Below are positions 43,871-52,553 of a DNA stretch of 64,000 nt, piece by piece. Source of the stretch: Tersicoccus solisilvae (GTDB lineage Bacteria; Actinomycetota; Actinomycetes; Actinomycetales; Micrococcaceae); contig NZ_BMJI01000009.1 of assembly GCF_014643255.1 (NCBI RefSeq), forward strand, positions 36,301 through 100,300. Reading direction: 5' to 3'. The translations under genes and the position numbers were made by a program. How positions within the stretch are numbered: position 1 is the stretch's first letter; each line of letters starts with the position of its first letter. Below the pieces are notes generated by a model. That model saw nothing but the letters and a program-made list of their open reading frames with translations, did no database searches and was not told the origin of the DNA.

Positions 43871-45031
43871 ATGAGCACCGCGACCGAGCAGACCGCTCCG
43901 CCGACCCCCCAGTCGGACGAACCGACCAAGGGCCTGAGCCAGGGCCGGATCGTCGCCCGCAAGTTCTTCGGCCACACCGCGGCCGTCGCCTCCATCGTCG
44001 TGTTCCTGCTCGTCGTGATCATCTCGGTCACGTCGCAGGGCCTCGGCCCGATCCCGGGCTGGTGGAAGTGGACGTACGAGCAGACCCCGCCGCTGGTCAA
44101 CGGCGGCGCCCCGACGTGGGTGCTCCCGTTCGGCTTCGGCGAGCACCCCTTCGGGCAGGACCGGGTCGGCCGCGACCTGTTCGCCATGACCATGCGCGGC
44201 ACGCAGATCTCGCTCTTCATCATGGTCACCATCGGCGTCCTCGCCGGCGTCGTCGGCATCATCGTCGGCTCGCTCGCCGGGTTCTTCCGCGGCTGGGTCG
44301 AGGCCGTGCTGATGCGCATCACGGACGTCTTCATCGTCATCCCGACGCTGATCGCCGCGGCCATCGTCGGCAAGGCGGGCGGCCAGGGCGGCGTCCTGCT
44401 GCTCGGCGTCTTCCTCGGCCTCGTCACGTGGATGCTGCTGGCCCGCCTGGTGCGCGCCGAGTTCCTCTCCCTGCGCGAGCGGGAGTTCGTCGACGCCGCC
44501 CGCATCGCCGGGGCGTCCAACAGCCGGATCATCTTCAAGCACATCCTGCCGAACACGGTCGGCGTCATCACGGTCAACCTGACCCTGCTGATGAGCGCGG
44601 CGATCCTGACCGAGACCGCGCTGAGCTACCTCGGTCTCGGCGTGCGACAGCCGGACATCTCCCTCGGTTCGCTGATCAGCATCAACCAGGCGGCGTTCAG
44701 CACCCGACCGTGGCTGTTCTGGTGGCCGGGCCTGTTCATCGTCATCATCTGCCTGTGCATCAACTTCATCGGCGACGGTCTGCGGGACGCCTTCGACCCG
44801 CGACAGAAGAAGTTCTCGCTCCGGGCCATCCGGCGCCTCAGCGCCACGACCGGCGCCGCCGACGCGGCGGCCGGATCCGGCCGCACCGTGCCGGTGACGG
44901 GCGCGGAGTCGGACGACCCGGTCACCGCCCGGCGCCACGACGGGGAGCTCTACCGGGGCAGCCCATCGGCGGGTGGGCAGAACACCCGGCTGGAACTCGA
45001 CGACGACGGCGAACCCGGGCGCAGGGACTGA
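43871..45031 (+). CDS. ABC transporter permease (DppC-like)
   Basis: A 386-residue permease with six hydrophobic segments. The EAA loop LRERE FVDAARIAGASNSRIIF (about residue 210) contacts the ATPase. The N-terminal oligopeptide-permease signal HPFGQDRVGRDLF is present. A disordered 60-residue acidic tail follows the last helix. GGAGAG lies 5 bases before the ATG. It follows the DppB-like gene by 49 bp. Confidence 0.93.
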   Translation: MSTATEQTAPPTPQSDEPTKGLSQGRIVARKFFGHTAAVASIVVFLLVVIISVTSQGLGPIPGWWKWTYEQTPPLVNGGAPTWVLPFGFGEHPFGQDRVGRDLFAMTMRGTQISLFIMVTIGVLAGVVGIIVGSLAGFFRGWVEAVLMRITDVFIVIPTLIAAAIVGKAGGQGGVLLLGVFLGLVTWMLLARLVRAEFLSLREREFVDAARIAGASNSRIIFKHILPNTVGVITVNLTLLMSAAILTETALSYLGLGVRQPDISLGSLISINQAAFSTRPWLFWWPGLFIVIICLCINFIGDGLRDAFDPRQKKFSLRAIRRLSATTGAADAAAGSGRTVPVTGAESDDPVTARRHDGELYRGSPSAGGQNTRLELDDDGEPGRRD

Positions 45032-45054
45032 CGATGCGCGCGTTCCCCCGTCGG

Positions 45055-45657
45055 TCAGCGCACGAAGACCACGAGTGCGACACCCGCGAGCAGCACGGCA
45101 CCGACGATGGTCGGCACGTGCAGCACGGTGGTGACGGGCGTCGACGCGGCCACGCCGGCGTCCAGACGGCCCGACTCCACCAGATCCTCCCAGCGGCGGC
45201 GCACCAGGATGGCCGCCTGGCCGGAGTGGGACCGGGCGAGGTCGCCGGGACGGACGGAGCGCACCGCGTCGTAGGTGCGTTCCGGCAGGCCGGTGACGTC
45301 CTCGCGGTTGGCCCACATCACCACGTGCCGGCCCGGCGCGGGCGCGGCCAGCGCCGTCACCTTCTGGTGCGGGGTCACCAGGGTCAGGGCGTACTTGGTG
45401 TCGACGTGGATCAGTGCCGCCCAGGGGACCGTGACGGTGCGGAAGACGTTGCGCACGACGATCGACTGCTCGTCGAGCGTCACGGCCGGGCGCCAGAGCA
45501 CGGCCCAGCCGATCGCCGCGAAGAGCGCGGCGATCACCACCATGCGCGCCGCGGTGGTGGCGTCGGCCCCGATCAGGGCGGACACCACCATGAAGGCGGC
45601 GAACAGCCAGCACGCCACAGCCATCACTCTGCTGGTGGAAGCGGTGAAAGTGGTCAC
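45055..45657 (-). CDS. PH domain-containing membrane protein (bPH_6-like)
   Basis: A 200-residue protein: two N-terminal membrane helices, a PH-like beta domain (PAVTLDEQSIVVRNVFRTVTVPWAAL onward, a form typical of the bacterial PH family in actinobacteria) and one C-terminal helix. It lies on the opposite strand inside the ABC importer cluster, between the DppC-like gene and the ATPase. The start is the GTG at 45657. Function unknown. Confidence 0.75.
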   Translation of the reverse strand: MTTFTASTSRVMAVACWLFAAFMVVSALIGADATTAARMVVIAALFAAIGWAVLWRPAVTLDEQSIVVRNVFRTVTVPWAALIHVDTKYALTLVTPHQKVTALAAPAPGRHVVMWANREDVTGLPERTYDAVRSVRPGDLARSHSGQAAILVRRRWEDLVESGRLDAGVAASTPVTTVLHVPTIVGAVLLAGVALVVFVR

Positions 45658-45728
45658 CGTCCCATGATGTCAGCGCCGGACGCTGCCGGGGACCGTGAGC
45701 CCACCGCGCGTCAGGAAGGGAAGAACCG

Positions 45729-47573
45729 ATGAGTCACGCAGCACAGCCGAGCGCAGCGCCGTCAGCCGGACGCGGGGGCCGGGGCGACACCCTGCTCACC
45801 GTGCGCCATCTCGACATCAGCTTCGGCGTCGAGAAGAAACTGGTCCCGGCCGTCATCGACTCCAACTTCGACCTGGCCCGCGGTGAGGTGCTCGCCATCG
45901 TCGGCGAGTCCGGCTCTGGGAAGTCGACGACGGCGATGGCGCTGCTGGACCTGCTGCCGGTCAACGCCGTCGTGCGCGGCAGTGTGAACCTGGCCGGACG
46001 GGAGCTGCTGCACGCCTCGAAGCACTCGATCCGGCAGGTGCGCGGCTCCGAGATCGCGGTCATCTTCCAGGAACCGATGACGGCGCTGAACCCGGTCTAC
46101 ACCGTCGGCAACCAGATCGTGGAGACCGTCCGCCTGCACAACGAGATCTCGCCGAAGCAGGCCGCCGAGCGCGCCCTGCAGATGCTCGAATTGGTCGAAC
46201 TGCCCGATCCGCAGAAGGCGTTCAACTCGTACCCGCACCAGCTCTCCGGTGGTCAGCGACAGCGGGCCATGATCGCCCAGTCGCTCTCGTGCGACCCGAA
46301 GCTGCTGATCGCGGACGAGCCGACCACGGCGCTCGACGTCACCGTGCAGGCCGAGATCCTCGACCTGATGCGCAACCTCAAGGACAAGCTGGACTCCGGC
46401 ATCATCCTGATCACCCACGACATGGGGGTCGTCGCCGACCTGGCCGACCGGATCATGGTGATGAAGGACGGGCGCACCGTGGAATCCGGCACCGCCGCGC
46501 AGATCTTCCACGACCCGCAGCACTCCTACACGCAGACCCTGCTGGCCGCCGTGCCGCACCTGGGCACCGCCGGCGAGGAGGACATCGACCTGGTCGCGGC
46601 GCTGGCCTCCTCGGCGGACGTCTCCGGCGCCGACGTCGAGATCGACGCGGGGGAACTGGCCGCGCGCGAGGAGGAGAATCAGCGTGCCCTGGCGGAGGCG
46701 GAGCGGATCGCCGCAGCCGAGGCCGAGCGGCTGCAGGCCGTCCAGCCGGTGCTCGCCCTGACCGATGTGGCCATCGAGTACCCCAAGCAGGGCCGGGTAC
46801 CCGCGTTCCGCGCCGTCAGCGACGCCAACCTGACCATCTACCCCGGGCAGGTCGTCGGCCTCGTGGGCGAGTCCGGCTCGGGCAAGACCACCATCGGCCG
46901 GGCGGCGGTCGGCCTGCTGCCGATCGTCGGGGGCACGCTGAGCGTCGTGGGGGAGGACATCACGACGGCGGACCGGAAGCAGCTGCGGACCCTGCGCAAC
47001 AAGGTCGGCATGGTGTTCCAGGACCCGTCGTCCTCCCTCAACCCGCGCCTGCCCATCGGCGAGAGCATCGGTGAGCCGCTGTTCCTGGCGAAGGAGGCGC
47101 GCGGCGACGCCCTGCAGAAGCGGATCGAGGAGCTGCTGGACCAGGTCCAGCTGCCCCGCGCCTACCGGAACCGGTACCCGCACGAGCTCTCCGGCGGGCA
47201 GAAGCAGCGCGTGGGCATCGCCCGGGCGCTCGCCCTGAAACCGGCGCTCATGGTCGCGGACGAGCCGACGTCCGCCCTCGACGTCTCCGTGCAGGCCCGG
47301 GTGCTGGAGCTCTTCCAGGACCTGCAGCGCGAGCTGGGCTTCGCCTGCCTGTTCGTCACCCACGACCTCGCCGTCGTCGACCTGCTGGCCGACCGGATCG
47401 TCGTGATGAACCGTGGCCGGATCGTGGAGCAGGGCACCCGGGACGAGATCCTGCGTAACCCGCAGGACGCGTACACCCAGCGGCTGCTGGCCGCCGTGCC
47501 CCTGCCGGACCCGGACAAGCAGCGCGAGCGGCGCGAGGTGCGGGCCCAGCTGCTCGCCGCCATCGACGACTGA
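45729..47573 (+). CDS. dual-domain ABC transporter ATPase (OppD-OppF fusion type)
   Basis: A 614-residue protein with two complete ATPase domains. Domain 1: Walker A GESGSGKST (about 60), LSGGQRQRAM signature, Walker B LLIADEPTTA. Domain 2 (about 345-600): GESGSGKTT, LSGGQKQRVG, LMVADEPTSA. The linker (about 290-335) is a charged Ala/Glu coiled coil. It powers the peptide-type importer. AGGAAGGG... lies about 10 bases before the ATG. A terminator hairpin follows. Confidence 0.95.
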   Translation: MSHAAQPSAAPSAGRGGRGDTLLTVRHLDISFGVEKKLVPAVIDSNFDLARGEVLAIVGESGSGKSTTAMALLDLLPVNAVVRGSVNLAGRELLHASKHSIRQVRGSEIAVIFQEPMTALNPVYTVGNQIVETVRLHNEISPKQAAERALQMLELVELPDPQKAFNSYPHQLSGGQRQRAMIAQSLSCDPKLLIADEPTTALDVTVQAEILDLMRNLKDKLDSGIILITHDMGVVADLADRIMVMKDGRTVESGTAAQIFHDPQHSYTQTLLAAVPHLGTAGEEDIDLVAALASSADVSGADVEIDAGELAAREEENQRALAEAERIAAAEAERLQAVQPVLALTDVAIEYPKQGRVPAFRAVSDANLTIYPGQVVGLVGESGSGKTTIGRAAVGLLPIVGGTLSVVGEDITTADRKQLRTLRNKVGMVFQDPSSSLNPRLPIGESIGEPLFLAKEARGDALQKRIEELLDQVQLPRAYRNRYPHELSGGQKQRVGIARALALKPALMVADEPTSALDVSVQARVLELFQDLQRELGFACLFVTHDLAVVDLLADRIVVMNRGRIVEQGTRDEILRNPQDAYTQRLLAAVPLPDPDKQRERREVRAQLLAAIDD

Positions 47574-47591
47574 GGGCGTGCCGCGCCCGAC

Positions 47592-47629
47592 GACGGCGCC
47601 CGTCCCTCTCGCCGGGGGCGGGCGCCGTC
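47592..47629. terminator. intrinsic terminator after the ABC importer
   Basis: 11-bp perfect stem GACGGCGCCCG / CGGGCGCCGTC with a 16-base loop, 18 bp after the ATPase stop. Confidence 0.75.
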
Positions 47630-47670
47630 GCGCGTGACGGCGACCACGGCGCGAGCCCGCCGCGCGGGTC

Positions 47671-47676
47671 TAGAAT
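47671..47676 (+). promoter_or_regulatory. -10 box for bipA
   Basis: TAGAAT after GGGTC, giving a transcript start near 47683 and a leader of about 130 bases before the ATG at 47816. Confidence 0.5.
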
Positions 47677-47815
47677 GGTCTGTCGGTGCACTTCGGCGCC
47701 GCCGACCCACGCGCGGCCGCGCCCGCGTCCCGGGTGCTCCGCCCGGCCCCCGCATCGCCTTCGTCCACGGCCAGCACCGTGGACCCCCGTCTCTCACCGA
47801 ATCGAGTCATCCCGC

Positions 47816-49744
47816 ATGTCTGACACCGCCACCACTACTCGGGCCGCCCGTGCCGTCCGCGAGGACCTGCGCAACGTCGCCATCGTCGCGCACGTCGACC
47901 ACGGCAAGACGACCCTGGTGGACGCCATGCTCCGGCAGACCGGTGCCTTCTCCGCCCACGGCGAGGTCGCCGACCGGGTGATGGACTCCGGGGACCTGGA
48001 GAAGGAGAAGGGCATCACCATCCTCGCCAAGAACACCACGGTGTTCTACGGCGGCCCCGCGGCCAAGGGCGAGACCATCACCATCAACGTGATCGACACC
48101 CCGGGTCACGCCGACTTCGGCGGCGAGGTGGAGCGCGGCCTGTCCATGGTCGACGGCGTCGTGCTTCTCGTCGACGCCTCCGAGGGCCCGCTGCCGCAGA
48201 CCCGGTTCGTGCTCCGCAAGGCCCTCGCCGCGAAGCTGCCCGTGATCCTGGTCGTGAACAAGACCGACCGGCCCGACGCCCGGATCTCCGAGGTCGTCAG
48301 CGAAAGCATGGATCTGCTGCTCGGCCTGGCCTCCGACCTCTCCGACGAGGTGCCCGACCTGGACCTGGACGCCGTGCTCGACGTGCCGGTGGTGTACGCC
48401 GCCGCGAAGGTCGGCGCCGCGTCCCTGGAGCAGCCCGCCAACGGCAGCGCCCCGGAGAACGACAACCTCGAGCCGCTGTTCTCGACCATCGTGGAGCACA
48501 TCCCGGCCCCGTCGTACGACCCCGAGGCCCCGTTGCAGGCGCACGTGACCAACCTGGACGCCTCGCCGTTCCTGGGCCGGCTCGCCCTGCTGCGCATCTT
48601 CAACGGCACCCTGCGCAAGGGCCAGCAGGTGGCCTGGGCCCGTCACACCGGCGAGCTGAAGACCGTCAAGATCACCGAGCTGCTCGCCACCAAGGCCCTC
48701 GAGCGGGTCTCCGCCGAGTCCGCCGGTCCCGGTGAGATCGTGGCCGTCGCCGGCATCGAGGACATCACCATCGGGGAGACCCTGACCGACCTCGAGAACC
48801 CGCGGCCCCTGCCGTTGATCACGGTCGACGACCCTGCCATCTCCATGACCATCGGCATCAACACCTCGCCGCTGGCCGGCAAGGTCAAGGGCGCCAAGGT
48901 GACCGCACGGCAGGTGAAGGACCGCCTGGACAAGGAGCTCATCGGCAACGTCTCGCTCAAGGTGCTCCCGACCGAGCGTCCCGACGCCTGGGAGGTGCAG
49001 GGCCGCGGTGAGCTGGCCCTGGCCATCCTCGTCGAGCAGATGCGTCGCGAGGGCTTCGAGCTGACCGTCGGCAAGCCGCAGGTGGTCACCCGCACCATCG
49101 ACGGCAAGGTGCACGAGCCGATGGAACACATGACCATCGACGTGCCCGAGGAGTACCTCGGCGCCGTCACCCAGCTGATGGCCGCCCGCAAGGGCCGCAT
49201 GACCAACATGGCCAACCACGGCACCGGCTGGGTGCGGATGGAGTTCATCGTCCCCGCCCGCGGCCTGATCGGCTTCCGCACCCGCTTCCTCACGGACACC
49301 CGCGGCGCCGGCATCGCCTCCTCCTACGCGGAGGGCTACGAGCCGTGGGCCGGGGACATCGAGTACCGCACCAACGGCTCGATGATCGCGGACCGGGCCG
49401 GCGTCGTCACGCCCTTCGCCATGATCAACCTGCAGGAGCGCGGCAGCTTCTTCGTCCAGCCGACGTCGGAGGTCTACGAGGGCATGATCGTCGGCGAGAA
49501 CTCCCGCGCCGACGACATGGACGTGAACATCACCAAGGAGAAGAAGCTCACCAACATGCGGGCGGCCTCCTCGGACTCCTTCGAGAACCTCACCCCGCCG
49601 CGCACCCTGACGCTCGAGGAGTCCCTCGAGTTCGCCCGCGAGGACGAGTGCGTCGAGGTGACGCCGGAGTCCATCCGCATCCGCAAGGTGATCCTCGACG
49701 CCAACGAGCGCATGAAGGCCGCCCGGGCCCGGGCTCGGGCCTGA
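47816..49744 (+). CDS. typA: translational GTPase TypA/BipA
   Basis: A 642-residue ribosome-associated GTPase. G1 AHVDHGKTT (about residue 27), G2 EKEKGITILAKN, G3 DTPGHADFGGEVER and G4 NKTD, then the EF-G-like domains and the BipA-specific C-terminal domain (GFRTRFLTDTRGAGI, DRAGVVTPFAM). It assists ribosome assembly and stress adaptation. No strong Shine-Dalgarno precedes the ATG. The next gene starts 4 bp after the stop. Confidence 0.97.
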   Translation: MSDTATTTRAARAVREDLRNVAIVAHVDHGKTTLVDAMLRQTGAFSAHGEVADRVMDSGDLEKEKGITILAKNTTVFYGGPAAKGETITINVIDTPGHADFGGEVERGLSMVDGVVLLVDASEGPLPQTRFVLRKALAAKLPVILVVNKTDRPDARISEVVSESMDLLLGLASDLSDEVPDLDLDAVLDVPVVYAAAKVGAASLEQPANGSAPENDNLEPLFSTIVEHIPAPSYDPEAPLQAHVTNLDASPFLGRLALLRIFNGTLRKGQQVAWARHTGELKTVKITELLATKALERVSAESAGPGEIVAVAGIEDITIGETLTDLENPRPLPLITVDDPAISMTIGINTSPLAGKVKGAKVTARQVKDRLDKELIGNVSLKVLPTERPDAWEVQGRGELALAILVEQMRREGFELTVGKPQVVTRTIDGKVHEPMEHMTIDVPEEYLGAVTQLMAARKGRMTNMANHGTGWVRMEFIVPARGLIGFRTRFLTDTRGAGIASSYAEGYEPWAGDIEYRTNGSMIADRAGVVTPFAMINLQERGSFFVQPTSEVYEGMIVGENSRADDMDVNITKEKKLTNMRAASSDSFENLTPPRTLTLEESLEFAREDECVEVTPESIRIRKVILDANERMKAARARARA

Positions 49745-49747
49745 TCG

Positions 49748-50974
49748 GTGCGGGAGGAGCCGGCGGGCCTGGCCGACCTGCTCGCGGGCGTCACGGCGCC
49801 CGCGACGGTGCTGTTCGTCCACGCGCATCCCGACGACGAGTCGATCGCGACGGGCGGGACGATGGCGGCCCTGGCCGCCGCCGGGCACCGGGTTCTCCTG
49901 CTCACCTGCACCCGCGGGGAACTCGGCGAGGTGATCCCCGAGGATCTGCGGCACCTGCAGGTGGGGCTGCCCGAGAGCGTGGACGACGGCGACCAGTTGG
50001 CCCGGGTGCGCCTGGACGAACTGGCCGCGGCCACCCGCGTGCTCGGCGTGCACACCGGCTTCCTGCTCGGCACGGCTCCCGCGCTCGCGCCCGGTGCGAC
50101 GGCACGCGTCTACCGTGACTCCGGGATGAGCTGGGGGGAGGACGGTCGCGCGCGGCCCGCCCCGCAGGTCTCGGCCGACAGCTTCTCCCAACAGCCGCTC
50201 GACCGGGCGGCGGCGGACCTGGCCGCCCTGCTGCGACTGGCCCGGCCCGACGTCGTCGTCACGTACGACGACGACGGCGGCTACGGGCATCCCGACCACA
50301 TCCGCGCCCACCAGGTCACCCTGGCGGCGCTCGACCAGGTCCGCGACGAGCTGCCCGCCCGGCTGTGGGTCACGGCCAGCGACGCGGGTTCCTCCTCCGG
50401 CCGGCTCGTCGAGGTGGCCGGCGACGCCGACGCCAAGCGCGCCGCGATCGCCGCCCACGGCACCCAGACGGTCGTCGAGGGCGGCCGGTTCGCCCTCTCC
50501 AACGGCATCTGGCAGGACATCTCCGGGTTCGAGCGTTTCCGGGACGCGACGCCGGGCGGGCGCCCGCGCCTCGCCGCGACCCGCACCGGTGGACGGATGC
50601 GCACCGTCCTCGCCGCGGTCGTGGCCGGCGTGCTCGTCTGCTGGCTCGGCACGCTGCTGCACGGCCACGTGGCCTATCTCGCCACCACGCCGGTGCCGTG
50701 GGGAGCGGTGCTCGCCGTCGTGCTGTGTGCGAGCGCCGCCACCGCCGTCGGACTGTGGCGGAGCGCTCTGTGGGCGGCCGCGGTCACCGGCGCCGTCGCG
50801 TTCAGCGCCAACTGCCTGCTTGCCGGGACCGGTGACGTCCCCCTGATCGTCACCCAGACCGCGCAGCCGACCGGGGTCGCCCTCGCCGGCACGATCTGGC
50901 TGGCGGGCTCGGCCGTGGCCACCGTCCTCGCCGTGTTGCTCACCGCACGGACCCTGCGGCGCTCCCGAGCCTGA
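49748..50974 (+). CDS. mshB: PIG-L deacetylase (MshB-like) fused to a membrane domain
   Basis: A 408-residue protein. Residues 1-275 are a PIG-L deacetylase: zinc motif HAHPDDE (H27, D30), and GHPDHIRAH with the third ligand. This fits N-acetylglucosaminyl-inositol deacetylase MshB of mycothiol synthesis. After residue 280 four transmembrane segments follow (VLAAVVAGVLVCWLGTLL and others), a part normally encoded by a separate small membrane gene next to mshB. GTG 49748 lies 4 bp from the typA stop, so it is cotranscribed. MshB is inferred; a related mycothiol-conjugate amidase is possible. Confidence 0.82.
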   Translation: MREEPAGLADLLAGVTAPATVLFVHAHPDDESIATGGTMAALAAAGHRVLLLTCTRGELGEVIPEDLRHLQVGLPESVDDGDQLARVRLDELAAATRVLGVHTGFLLGTAPALAPGATARVYRDSGMSWGEDGRARPAPQVSADSFSQQPLDRAAADLAALLRLARPDVVVTYDDDGGYGHPDHIRAHQVTLAALDQVRDELPARLWVTASDAGSSSGRLVEVAGDADAKRAAIAAHGTQTVVEGGRFALSNGIWQDISGFERFRDATPGGRPRLAATRTGGRMRTVLAAVVAGVLVCWLGTLLHGHVAYLATTPVPWGAVLAVVLCASAATAVGLWRSALWAAAVTGAVAFSANCLLAGTGDVPLIVTQTAQPTGVALAGTIWLAGSAVATVLAVLLTARTLRRSRA

Positions 50975-51071
50975 CCGGCCCTCCCGCCGCGCCACCATCA
51001 GTGCACTGATGGGTTTCTTTCCGGGGGTGGTGCGCGGCAGAATGAGGGTCCACGCACCCTCAGGAGGCCGC

Positions 51072-51959
51072 ATGAAGACCCTCGCCCCCGTCGCCGCCAT
51101 CGACGCCCTCGAGGACGCCACCTGGCTCGACCCCGTCGTCGAGTTCGAACACCGGCTCTCTCGCGCCATCTTCAAGCCGCAGTGGCTGCGCGACCTGCTG
51201 CACGGCGTGCCCCAGGGACACCCGCTGCACCCCCCGCTGGTGCAGGTGCCTCTCGGTGCCTGGTTCTCGGCCGCGTTCCTCGACCTCGTGCCCGGCTCGG
51301 AGGAGGCGTCGCGTCGCCTCGTCGGTGCCGGCGTCGTCGCCGCCGTCCCGGCCATCGCCGCCGGTTACACGGACTACGGCGACCTGCACGAGCAGCAGAT
51401 GCGCGTGGGGTTGGTGCACGCCGCGGCGAACCTCACGGCCGTCGGTCTGTACTCGGTCTCCTGGCTGGCTCGACGTTCCGGCCGCCACGGCCTGGGCAAG
51501 ACGCTCTCGTTCGCCGGGCTCTCCGTCGCCGGCGTCGGCGGGTTCCTCGGCGGTCACCTCTCGTTCCGGCAGGCCGCCGGCGCCAATCACGTCGAGGACG
51601 TGCCGCACCGGGTGGCGCCGGGCTGGCACTCGCTGGGCCCGGTCGACGAGCTGCCCACGGGCACGCTGACCCGGCGGACGGTCGGCGACGTGCCCGTCAC
51701 GGTGCTTCGGCAGGAGTCCTCGGACGCGGTGTTCGTCATCGCCGACCTGTGCAGCCACCTCTCCGGTCCCCTGCACGAGGGCGAACTGACCACGGGCGCC
51801 CCGGGGGAGGGCCCCTGCGTCACCTGCCCGTGGCACGGCTCGACGTTCTCCCTGCGCGACGGCGCCGTCGTCAACGGCCCGGCCACCGCGCCCCAGCCCA
51901 GCTTCGCCACCCGTGTCGTCGACGGCCGCCTCGAGGTCAGCCTGCCCGGCGCGGGCTGA
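51072..51959 (+). CDS. Rieske [2Fe-2S] protein with DUF2231 membrane domain
   Basis: A 295-residue protein. Residues about 35-175 form a DUF2231 membrane domain (HPLHPPLVQVPLGAWFSAAF then several helices). The last 110 residues are a Rieske ferredoxin with CSHLSGPLHEG (Cys-x-His) and CVTCPWHGSTF (Cys-x2-His). The domain pair suggests membrane-linked electron transfer; the partner is unknown. ATG 51072 has AGGAGG 5 bases upstream; the ATG at 51009 is unsupported. Confidence 0.92.
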   Translation: MKTLAPVAAIDALEDATWLDPVVEFEHRLSRAIFKPQWLRDLLHGVPQGHPLHPPLVQVPLGAWFSAAFLDLVPGSEEASRRLVGAGVVAAVPAIAAGYTDYGDLHEQQMRVGLVHAAANLTAVGLYSVSWLARRSGRHGLGKTLSFAGLSVAGVGGFLGGHLSFRQAAGANHVEDVPHRVAPGWHSLGPVDELPTGTLTRRTVGDVPVTVLRQESSDAVFVIADLCSHLSGPLHEGELTTGAPGEGPCVTCPWHGSTFSLRDGAVVNGPATAPQPSFATRVVDGRLEVSLPGAG

Positions 51960-51989
51960 GCCGGCTCGCCGCACCCGGCGGGGCGTCCC

Positions 51990-52496
51990 TCAGCGGTCGC
52001 GCGCCGTCAGGTCGGGGTGGTGGGCGAAGAAGATCGAGGTCGGCTCGCCGTCGGCGTCTGCGGGCATCGCCGCGTACTCCTCCAGGACGGCCTCGATCCT
52101 CGCCAGCAGCGTCCGCCGGTGCTCCGTGTTCAGTTTGATTCCCAGTCGCACCGTCTGCAGTTGATCCGGAGCGACGCCCTCGAGGTCGGCGAGGAACGCG
52201 TCGATCAGCGTGGTGCCCGGGGGCATCGGCGTGGACCAGGACAGCCGGGTGGCGAGGTAGGGCACCTCCCGCGCGCCGCGGGTTCCCCGTCGTTCCGGCT
52301 GGGCGGCCAGGAAGCCGGCGTCGGCCAGGGTGCGCACGTGGTGCAGGCTCGTGGCCGGATTCAGGTCGAAGCGCTGTGCGATCTCCTTGTTGGTCCGCGC
52401 CTCGTGCAGGCAGTACCGCAGGATCCGGATGCGCAGGGGGGAGCTGAGGGCGCGGCCGCGGGCGAGCGCCTCGTCGTCGGTGTCCTCCGCGTGCAT
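51990..52496 (-). CDS. ArsR-type helix-turn-helix transcriptional regulator
   Basis: A 168-residue regulator. The winged helix reads SSPLRIRILRYCLHEARTNKEIAQRFDLNPATSLHHVRTLADAGFL (residues about 20-65), and a C-terminal helical extension follows. ATG 52496 is preferred; the open frame upstream needs a TTG start inside the palindrome. It diverges from an MFS transporter over a strong inverted repeat, so it probably represses both. Confidence 0.85.
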   Translation of the reverse strand: MHAEDTDDEALARGRALSSPLRIRILRYCLHEARTNKEIAQRFDLNPATSLHHVRTLADAGFLAAQPERRGTRGAREVPYLATRLSWSTPMPPGTTLIDAFLADLEGVAPDQLQTVRLGIKLNTEHRRTLLARIEAVLEEYAAMPADADGEPTSIFFAHHPDLTARDR

Positions 52497-52510
52497 CAGG
52501 CCAGCCTGCC

Positions 52511-52540
52511 CCCAGTGATTGACGAATGCCAATCACTGGG
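52511..52540. promoter_or_regulatory. operator-like inverted repeat between the ArsR and MFS genes
   Basis: Perfect 10-bp arms CCCAGTGATT and AATCACTGGG around a 10-base centre, midway between the divergent starts at 52496 and 52554. Confidence 0.75.
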
Positions 52541-52553
52541 TGATGCTGTGGGG

